This document shows positions 6,295-11,642 of a stretch of 11,642 bases of DNA, piece after piece. Below the pieces are notes generated by a model. That model was not told the origin of the DNA. It saw only the letters and a list, made by a program, of their open reading frames with translations, and did no database searches. The number at the start of each line of letters is the position of its first letter. Positions within the stretch are counted from its first letter, which is position 1. The stretch comes from an uncultured Lachnospiraceae bacterium (GTDB lineage: Bacteria > Bacillota > Clostridia > Lachnospirales > Lachnospiraceae), in the NCBI GenBank assembly GCA_946409475.1, contig CAMJWQ010000076.1, positions 1 to 11,642 of the forward strand. The letters run 5' to 3'. The translations under genes and the position numbers were made by a program.

Positions 6295-7266
6295 ATGAGT
6301 TATTTCTTGACTCTGAACCCGTTAAATCTAATAAACGCCCTTCCCGGCTGCATCGCTCAGGGCCTTATCTGGGGCATTATGGCACTTGGTGTCTATGTCA
6401 CCTTCCGCCTTCTAAACTTTGCCGACTTGACGGTAGACGGTTCTTTCGCTACCGGCGGTGCAGTCACCGTCATGCTGACCCTGGCCGGATTCCCGGTTCC
6501 CGTTGCTTTGCTGATTGCCGTCATTGCAGGTTTGGCCTCCGGCCTTATCACCGGACTGCTTCATACCTCTCTTGGTATCCCGCCCATACTCGCAGGTATT
6601 TTAACGCAGATTGCCCTGTATTCCGTCAATCTGCATATTATGGATATGTCTGCAAATAAAGCTATCAGTGTGCAGAAATATCAGCTGCTGATATCATTGA
6701 TGCATGTTCCCGGCGCCATTCTGACCGGCGGTATTTTCGCAGCTTTTTTAATCATTATCTTATATTGGTATTTCGGCACCGAACAGGGCAGTTCCATCCG
6801 CGCTACGGGTTGTAATCCTGCCATGAGCAAGGCTAACGGTATCAACATCAACTTTACAAAGGTACTGGCACTCTCCATTTCCAATGGTATTGTCTGTCTG
6901 GCAGGCGGTTTAATGGCACAATACCAGGGATTTGCCGACATCAATATGGGACGCGGCTCCATCGTTATCGGACTGGCGGCTGTCATCATAGGTGAAGTCT
7001 TCGGTGATGCTTTATTCAGAAAGCATATGAATTTTGCACTCCGAATGGTTTTCATTGTTCTTGGTGGTGTAATCTATTATATCGTAGTAGGTATTGTTCT
7101 TTGGCTGAAGCTGAACTCAAACGACTTAAAATTATTCACCGCCCTTATTGTGGCTATATTCTTAGCGGTTCCCTACCTGCAGGGCAAACGAAGGAACTCC
7201 TTTCTCCGTACGGCAAAGGCTTCCGAAGCCGCTTTGAAAGCAATGAATGACAGGGAGGTGAATTAA
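6295..7266 (+). CDS. TrpY-type ABC transporter permease
   Basis: This is a 323-residue hydrophobic permease of the BPD_transp_2 family (PF02653, COG4120), related to branched-chain amino acid LivH-type channels. The family mark RLLNFADLTVDGSFATGGA is at residues 38-56, after the first helix. About eight to ten hydrophobic segments follow, with a cytoplasmic loop (GTEQGSSIRATGCNPAMSKA) that probably couples to the ATPase, as expected for this fold. The C-terminal tail is charged. ATG at 6295 has a strong ribosome binding site AAGGAGG (6281-6287) 7 bases away. The gene ends one base before the ATPase start, so the two are surely co-transcribed. It presumably forms a homodimer, since only one permease gene is present. 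Confidence 0.9.
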   Translation: MSYFLTLNPLNLINALPGCIAQGLIWGIMALGVYVTFRLLNFADLTVDGSFATGGAVTVMLTLAGFPVPVALLIAVIAGLASGLITGLLHTSLGIPPILAGILTQIALYSVNLHIMDMSANKAISVQKYQLLISLMHVPGAILTGGIFAAFLIIILYWYFGTEQGSSIRATGCNPAMSKANGININFTKVLALSISNGIVCLAGGLMAQYQGFADINMGRGSIVIGLAAVIIGEVFGDALFRKHMNFALRMVFIVLGGVIYYIVVGIVLWLKLNSNDLKLFTALIVAIFLAVPYLQGKRRNSFLRTAKASEAALKAMNDREVN

Positions 7267-7267
7267 T

Positions 7268-8062
7268 ATGCTGCATATTATCGACATTCATAAAACATTT
7301 AATCCCGGTACCATAAATGAAAAAGCCGCTCTTAACGGTGTTAATTTTTACCTGGATGACGGAGACTTCTGTACTGTTATCGGAGGTAACGGTGCCGGCA
7401 AATCCACCATGCTGAATGCTGTTGCAGGTGTCTGGCCCATAGATGAAGGGGTAATTCTTCTTGACAATAAGAACATCACCGGTGTTCCTGAGCATAAAAG
7501 AGCAGCCTATCTGGGCCGGGTCTTCCAGGACCCTATGACCGGAACGGCTTCCACAATGGAGATACAGGAAAATCTGGCTCTCGCTGCCCGAAGAGGTAAA
7601 AGCAGAACTCTAGGATGGGGCATTACCAGACAGGAAAAGGAAAAGTACCGTGAGCTTCTAAAAATGCTGGAGCTGGGTCTGGAGGAGCGCCTGACCTCTA
7701 AAGTAGGTCTTCTCTCCGGGGGGCAGCGTCAGGCACTCACCCTTTTCATGGCTACACTGCAGCAACCCAGACTGCTGCTCCTTGACGAACATACTGCTGC
7801 TCTTGATCCAAAAACAGCTGAAAAAGTGCTAAAGGTCACAGACAAGATCATTGCCGAAAACCATCTGACCGCACTTATGGTTACCCACAATATGAAAGAT
7901 GCCATTGCCCACGGCAATCGTTTGATCATGATGCATGAGGGTAAGGTTATCCTTAATATCTCCGGTGAAGAAAAGAAAAAGCTCACCGTAGCAGATCTGA
8001 TGCATCAGTTTGAAGCGGCATCCGGCGAAGAATTCACCAATGATAAGGCCATTTTAGCTTAA
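7268..8062 (+). CDS. TrpZ-type ABC transporter ATP-binding protein
   Basis: This 264-residue ATPase energises the upstream permease and binding protein (COG1101-like). Motifs are Walker A GGNGAGKST (39-47), Q-loop VFQDP (85-89), ABC signature LSGGQRQA (149-156), Walker B LLLLDE (169-174), D-loop ALD (178-180) and the H-loop histidine at 207 in VTHN. The residue after the catalytic Glu is His (DEHTAALDP) instead of the usual Pro. I recall this as a common feature of this subfamily rather than a defect. The ribosome binding site AGGGAGGTG lies within the end of the permease gene, immediately upstream. The stop codon at 8060-8062 overlaps the stop of the opposing GH3 gene, with no terminator between them. 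Confidence 0.92.
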   Translation: MLHIIDIHKTFNPGTINEKAALNGVNFYLDDGDFCTVIGGNGAGKSTMLNAVAGVWPIDEGVILLDNKNITGVPEHKRAAYLGRVFQDPMTGTASTMEIQENLALAARRGKSRTLGWGITRQEKEKYRELLKMLELGLEERLTSKVGLLSGGQRQALTLFMATLQQPRLLLLDEHTAALDPKTAEKVLKVTDKIIAENHLTALMVTHNMKDAIAHGNRLIMMHEGKVILNISGEEKKKLTVADLMHQFEAASGEEFTNDKAILA

Positions 8063-9354
8063 TCTTCCATTTGAAGCTTTTCCTTCAGTATACGTACTAC
8101 CGATTCATCAATGCGCTGCTCCGTAAGGATTCCTTCTGCGACGGCATCCAAAACTCCTTCATAGGCTTCCCGAAAATCCTGTGGCATTAAAATCATGTCA
8201 ACACCGGCCTGAAGGGCCTCCAGCACCGCCTCCCCGGATCCGTAGGTATCAATGACAGCCCCCATACTCATGGAATCCGTTATGATGATGCCCTGATACC
8301 CCATCCGCTCCCGAAGTATATCCGTAACCATGATTTTCGACAGGGATGATGGGGTATTATCACCAATTACTTTCGGTACGGATATATGGGAAATCATGAG
8401 AAATGGAATCTGAAGATCGGCGGCCGCCCGGAAAGGAAGCATTTCATTGTCCCATAGTTCCTCCAGGGTTTTATCGGTATAGGCAAAGCCTTCATGCGTA
8501 TCCCCCTGAGTAGCCCCATGACCGGGAAAATGCTTAAAGCATGGAAGAACGGAATGCGCTGCCAGCCCCTCTGCCGCCCGTACGCTCATCTCAGCCACCA
8601 GCTTGCCGTCACTGCCAAAGGAACGATTTCCGATAACGGTATTACCGGGATTTGTTAAGACATCCGCATCCGGTGCAAAATCCAAATTCAGGCCGTAATT
8701 CTCCAAATATGCTCCGATCGTATCACCGACTTCGTATGCCTTCTCCGAATCTTGCGCAGCCCCGACAGACGCCATGTCGTTGTAGCTCTTAACTGTAAAA
8801 TTACTGTTATTGCCGATTCTGGCTACTGCCCCGCCTTCCTCGTCAATAGCTAAAAAGAGCGGCATCCCTTCAATTTCCCGGGCATAGCCTTGTATATTCT
8901 CCGGCATTTCCTTTAGCTGCTCCGGATTCACGATATTTTGTCCAAAATAAACAAGACCTCCCACCGGATATTTTTGCAGGGCATCATAGGTGGCCTGTCC
9001 CGCCGCAGTAACCGTCTTATAGCCTGTCAATGCCTCCGGTGTGATAATAAAAAGCTGTGCCGCCTTTTCCTCAAGGGTCATACCGGCCAGCTTCCGTTGT
9101 ATCTGCAGAGCAAGCTCCCGTGCATCTGAAGCGTTCTGTGAAGGAGACGCCTCGCCACCACCCTGATTCCCCGATTCCTTCCTGCCGGTACTGGTTCCGG
9201 TATCGTTCTCATTAATGATTTCGTCATTCCTTTCATCCCGAATTTTACCGCATGCCGTCAGGCTTACTAGTAATAGCAAGCAGATTACCCGAGCGCTTCT
9301 GCCTCTCCATTTTTTGTTCCTGTCCACCGTATCCTTATCTGCCTTTTTCCCCAT
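8059..9354 (-). CDS. GH3 beta-N-acetylhexosaminidase lipoprotein (NagZ-like)
   Basis: This 431-residue glycoside hydrolase of family 3 is predicted to remove terminal N-acetylglucosamine from muropeptides or other glycans. Its N-terminus is basic with a hydrophobic stretch and a lipobox LTAC (Cys35), so it should act tethered to the outer cell surface. A low-complexity Gly/Ser/Asn/Glu linker (about 36-77) leads to the (beta/alpha)8 domain. Signatures are LAIDEEGGAVARI (168-180), KHFPGHG (274-280), the Asp-x-His acid/base element DTH (285-287) typical of NagZ enzymes, and the nucleophile Asp360 in IITDSMSMGAV. The catalytic set looks intact and no second GH3 C-terminal domain is present, as in single-domain NagZ. 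Reading the minus strand, AGGAGA precedes the ATG at 9354. Its stop shares TTAA with the convergent ATPase gene. Confidence 0.92.
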   Translation of the reverse strand: MGKKADKDTVDRNKKWRGRSARVICLLLLVSLTACGKIRDERNDEIINENDTGTSTGRKESGNQGGGEASPSQNASDARELALQIQRKLAGMTLEEKAAQLFIITPEALTGYKTVTAAGQATYDALQKYPVGGLVYFGQNIVNPEQLKEMPENIQGYAREIEGMPLFLAIDEEGGAVARIGNNSNFTVKSYNDMASVGAAQDSEKAYEVGDTIGAYLENYGLNLDFAPDADVLTNPGNTVIGNRSFGSDGKLVAEMSVRAAEGLAAHSVLPCFKHFPGHGATQGDTHEGFAYTDKTLEELWDNEMLPFRAAADLQIPFLMISHISVPKVIGDNTPSSLSKIMVTDILRERMGYQGIIITDSMSMGAVIDTYGSGEAVLEALQAGVDMILMPQDFREAYEGVLDAVAEGILTEQRIDESVVRILKEKLQMED

Positions 9355-9410
9355 GCTTCTTCTCCTGCCCGTTTTCCTCTCATTCAGCCATATTTAAGTA
9401 ATTTATATTC

Positions 9411-9439
9411 ATTGTAATCGTTACGGACATAAAAAACAA
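9411..9439 (-). promoter_or_regulatory. Candidate sigma-A promoter for the GH3 gene
   Basis: On the minus strand, TTGTTT (9434-9439) and TACAAT (9411-9416) are spaced by exactly 17 bp, about 57 bases before the GH3 ATG. The -35 matches consensus at 4 of 6 positions and the -10 at 5 of 6. The 92-base gap behind the upstream YaaH-like gene shows no strong terminator, so read-through is also possible. Confidence 0.4.
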
Positions 9440-9446
9440 GGATACG

Positions 9447-10745
9447 TTATATTTCAGGCAATAGCTTTTCAATTCTGCATTGGGAGTTGATTAAAAGCCA
9501 TAACTGGGGATAGTAGCTCATAATATTCCACAATCCGGTACCTTTTAAATTATTTTCCAGAGTTAACTTTATGATCTCATTGATGGTTCTGGCATCAACT
9601 AACCATACTATATGTTCCACTGCAATATTATTTTCTCTAATTAAATATGTAAAAAATGGCGTTTTCGAAACATCATCAAAAAAAATAACTGATTTCATCA
9701 TACGGGCCAAATTAATCGCGGAATCCAACGTAATCGCATTTGCCTTCGAATAACCTTCCATATAGGGAAGTGTCCAATCATACCCCAATAGTGGAAATCC
9801 AATGTTTAATTTTTGCGGTTCAATGGTTTGTATCACATAATTTAAATATAATTTTATATCTTCCACAGAGCTGACCGGCATGGGCGGTCCATATTGAGTC
9901 CCCCAGAAAAATCGCATTATATAGGCTTCCTCTATTAACGCATTATATTCTGTAAAATTTGTTTTCTCAAATACGGTCTGATTTTCTTCTATTATAAAAT
10001 TAGGGTCTATGGTTATATAAACCGGATAGCCTTCTTTATTGATATAGGAAGTAACACGTTTCAAATAATTTAAATACAGTTCCTGATTTGTTTCATTTAA
10101 AAATGTAATGGTAATATTTACTCCATAGTACCCCTTTTCCTTCAAAATTTTAATCATACTCCCGGCATGTGTTTCCTGATAACCGGGATTCAAAAGTATT
10201 TCATAAATCATCTCCGGATTTCGTTCTCCCTGAAAGGTCACACTTGTCACAAGCATTAACGGCACCACTCCAAATTCCTTTGCCGTTTCAATCAGGCCGG
10301 TATCATCATAAAATGATTCAATTTCTCCTCTTCTCAATGTTTTATAATTCAATATGGAAAGATAGGTTAGATTAGGTAAGGCTTTTCTTAAAAGTTTCCT
10401 GTCTATATAGGGAAATGCATAGGCATTCGTTGTAACAGACGTTTTCGTATCATAACTGATTATGAGTATTTCACCGGGAAAAATATAATCCCGATCCCAG
10501 AGAAAGGGATTGTTTCGATATAGCTGCATAATAGAAATTCCGGAATCAGATGCAATACCGGATAAAGTATCTCCTTCCTTTACTATATATGTTTTTTGCG
10601 GATAGGCAATCACTATCGTTTGGCCTGTCACTAAATCATTTGGATGTCCGATTCCATTGTCAAGTATAAGCCTTGTTTCCGATACCCCGTATTTATTTGC
10701 AATGGAAGTTATGGTATCGCCTTCCTGTACTGCATAAATAATCAT
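9447..10745 (-). CDS. YaaH/SleL-like LysM-GH18 protein with altered catalytic motif
   Basis: This 432-residue protein has two N-terminal LysM modules (about 2-47 and 51-97; YAVQEGDTITSIANKYGVS and YIVKEGDTLSGIASDSGIS), which bind peptidoglycan GlcNAc. A GH18 (beta/alpha)8 domain follows (about 105-425). Order, length and lack of a signal peptide match YaaH/SleL proteins placed in the spore coat and acting on cortex during germination. The strand that normally carries the DxE catalytic pair reads GYYGVNITITFLNE (205-218), with Thr212 and Thr214 where Asp and the proton-donor Glu are expected. Hydrolysis is therefore unlikely, and a binding or structural role is inferred. The start is bounded by upstream in-frame stops and the first LysM begins almost at once, so ATG 10745 is right, though the ribosome binding site (GAGG, 14 bases away) is weak. 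Confidence 0.85.
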   Translation of the reverse strand: MIIYAVQEGDTITSIANKYGVSETRLILDNGIGHPNDLVTGQTIVIAYPQKTYIVKEGDTLSGIASDSGISIMQLYRNNPFLWDRDYIFPGEILIISYDTKTSVTTNAYAFPYIDRKLLRKALPNLTYLSILNYKTLRRGEIESFYDDTGLIETAKEFGVVPLMLVTSVTFQGERNPEMIYEILLNPGYQETHAGSMIKILKEKGYYGVNITITFLNETNQELYLNYLKRVTSYINKEGYPVYITIDPNFIIEENQTVFEKTNFTEYNALIEEAYIMRFFWGTQYGPPMPVSSVEDIKLYLNYVIQTIEPQKLNIGFPLLGYDWTLPYMEGYSKANAITLDSAINLARMMKSVIFFDDVSKTPFFTYLIRENNIAVEHIVWLVDARTINEIIKLTLENNLKGTGLWNIMSYYPQLWLLINSQCRIEKLLPEI

Positions 10746-10774
10746 ATCTATACCGAATACCTCAAGTTTTTATC

Positions 10775-10780
10775 ATTATA
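10775..10780 (-). promoter_or_regulatory. Possible -10 element for the YaaH-like gene
   Basis: TATAAT on the minus strand lies 29 bases before the ATG at 10745. Read as CATATAAT it also resembles the -10 of sporulation sigma-E promoters (CATACA-type), but neither a sigma-A nor a sigma-E -35 box is convincing at the right distance. Sporulation control is plausible from the gene's family, not proven by this site. Confidence 0.2.
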
Positions 10781-10890
10781 TGTACTAACATTTCATTGCA
10801 TTACTTTATCCTACAATATATGCGAAGTTAAATTATACCCTGATACCCTCAAATTTATGCCGTCATTCCCGGTATATTTTCTTTTACCTC

Positions 10891-10978
10891 TTGTTTTTAT
10901 AGAGTAATATGTTATAAAATTGCTATGATATATTGTTTTACGTAATGATTGCTTCTAAGAAATTTATAATCTACGTAA
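10891..10978 (+). promoter_or_regulatory. Candidate promoter region of the flavodiiron gene
   Basis: Two options are visible. TTGTTT (10891-10896) with TATAAA (10913-10918) has a 16-bp spacer and gives a leader of about 110 bases. TATAAT (10965-10970) is a better -10 but has no good -35. The latter is flanked by two TACGTAA copies (10939-10945 and 10972-10978), which could be operator sites. The rest of the 286-base divergent gap (10746-11031) is AT-rich, with a small ATGAA-TCA-TTCAT dyad at 10988-11000 and no coding evidence. Confidence 0.3.
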
Positions 10979-11031
10979 GAACAAATAATGAATCATTCAT
11001 AATGAAATACTAAAAAAGAGGAGATGTAAAA

Positions 11032-11642
11032 ATGTATTGTGTACAGGAAATCTCACCGAGCATCTTTTGGGTTGGTGGCAGTGACAGGCGATTAGAGCTT
11101 TTTGAAAATATGTTTCCATTACCGAATGGTGTGGCATATAATTCCTATTTGATCATGGATAAAAAAACGGCTTTGCTCGATACCGTAGACCGTTCCATTA
11201 GTCAATTATATATGGAAAACATTATTCATGCGCTTGGTGGTCGTGAGCTTGATTATCTGGTTGTGAATCATATGGAGCCCGATCACTGTGCCAATATTGA
11301 AGAAATTGCCCGCCGTTATCCTAATGTGAAGCTTGTGGGAAATAAAAAGACCTTCCAATTCATGGAACAATTTTATGAAACGGATATGACCTCTCAATAT
11401 CTGGAGGTAAAGGATGGAGAGGAGCTTTCGTTAGGCAGCACGACACTTCGCTTTTTTACCGCTCCCATGGTTCATTGGCCTGAGGTTATGGTAACCTATG
11501 AGATATCCCGTGGAATCTTATTTTCTGCAGATGCCTTTGGTTCCTTTGGCGCGTTGTCCGGAAATCTATTTGCGGACCAGACGGATGATGCCGATATTAA
11601 TGAGGTAAGGCGCTATTACGCTAATATCGTAGGCCGTTATGC
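11032..11642 (+). CDS. fprA: FprA-family flavodiiron protein (A-type flavoprotein), 3' partial
   Basis: This is the N-terminal 203 residues of a flavodiiron protein, a cytoplasmic enzyme that reduces oxygen to water or nitric oxide to nitrous oxide in anaerobes. The visible part is the metallo-beta-lactamase-fold diiron domain. The iron ligands are in place: HMEPDH gives His80, Glu82, Asp84 and His85; MVHWPE gives His148; SADAFG gives Asp167. The last ligand His and the C-terminal flavodoxin (FMN) domain lie beyond the window; the full protein is usually near 400 residues. ATG 11032 has AGGAG (11019-11023) 8 bases upstream, and the opening MYCVQEISPSIFWVGG fits the family. The frame stays open to the edge. 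The gene is divergent from the YaaH-like gene. The symbol is given by family; the preferred substrate (oxygen or nitric oxide) is not determined. Confidence 0.93.
   Translation, partial: MYCVQEISPSIFWVGGSDRRLELFENMFPLPNGVAYNSYLIMDKKTALLDTVDRSISQLYMENIIHALGGRELDYLVVNHMEPDHCANIEEIARRYPNVKLVGNKKTFQFMEQFYETDMTSQYLEVKDGEELSLGSTTLRFFTAPMVHWPEVMVTYEISRGILFSADAFGSFGALSGNLFADQTDDADINEVRRYYANIVGRY

Noticed and set aside
10964..10978. PerR-type box before the flavodiiron gene
   Set aside because: TTATAAT matches one half-site, but the other half (TACGTAA against ATTATAA) agrees at only three of seven positions.

Overview
The window looks like chromosomal DNA from an anaerobic, probably spore-forming Firmicute, most likely of the Lachnospiraceae/Clostridia type. 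The reasons are: moderate GC with AT-rich intergenic DNA; strong AGGAGG-type ribosome binding sites; lipoprotein signal peptides with a lipobox instead of outer-membrane machinery; a LysM plus GH18 protein of the spore-cortex YaaH/SleL type; and an FprA-type flavodiiron protein typical of strict anaerobes. The species cannot be named from sequence alone. No tRNA, rRNA, CRISPR array, insertion sequence or phage gene was seen.

Positions 1-3730 (+) hold an iron-siderophore ABC importer: a substrate-binding lipoprotein cut by the left edge, two FecCD-family permeases and a FecE/FhuC-type ATPase. Each gene overlaps the next by ATGA, so the four are one translationally coupled unit. Positions 3731-3964 are non-coding and carry an unusual cluster of small hairpin repeats. 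They lead into a membrane protein of the aromatic acid exporter (ArAE_1/FUSC-like) family at 3965-4927.

Positions 4928-8062 (+) hold a second ABC importer of the TrpXYZ type: lipoprotein, permease, ATPase. Its promoter is near consensus (TTGACA, 16-bp spacer, extended -10 TATAAT). An imperfect direct repeat lies directly upstream of that promoter and a perfect 9-bp hairpin lies at the expected transcript start. A terminator-like hairpin between the lipoprotein and permease genes probably makes the binding protein more abundant than the membrane parts.

Positions 8059-10745 (-) hold two cell-envelope genes: a lipoprotein GH3 beta-N-acetylhexosaminidase (NagZ-like) and, upstream of it, a YaaH-like LysM-GH18 protein whose catalytic Asp and Glu are both replaced by Thr. 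The GH3 gene runs into the TrpXYZ-type operon and the two stop codons share TTAA, with no terminator between them. At the right edge, 11032-11642 (+) is the N-terminal diiron domain of an FprA-type flavodiiron protein, which uses electrons to remove oxygen or nitric oxide. It is cut by the window end.

Most of the window is ordinary, well-recognised gene content. The parts most worth a second look are the apparently inactive GH18 domain, the repeat and hairpin architecture at the TrpXYZ-type promoter, and the covarying hairpin repeats at 3782-3910. I see no convincing evidence of a wholly new multi-gene system.
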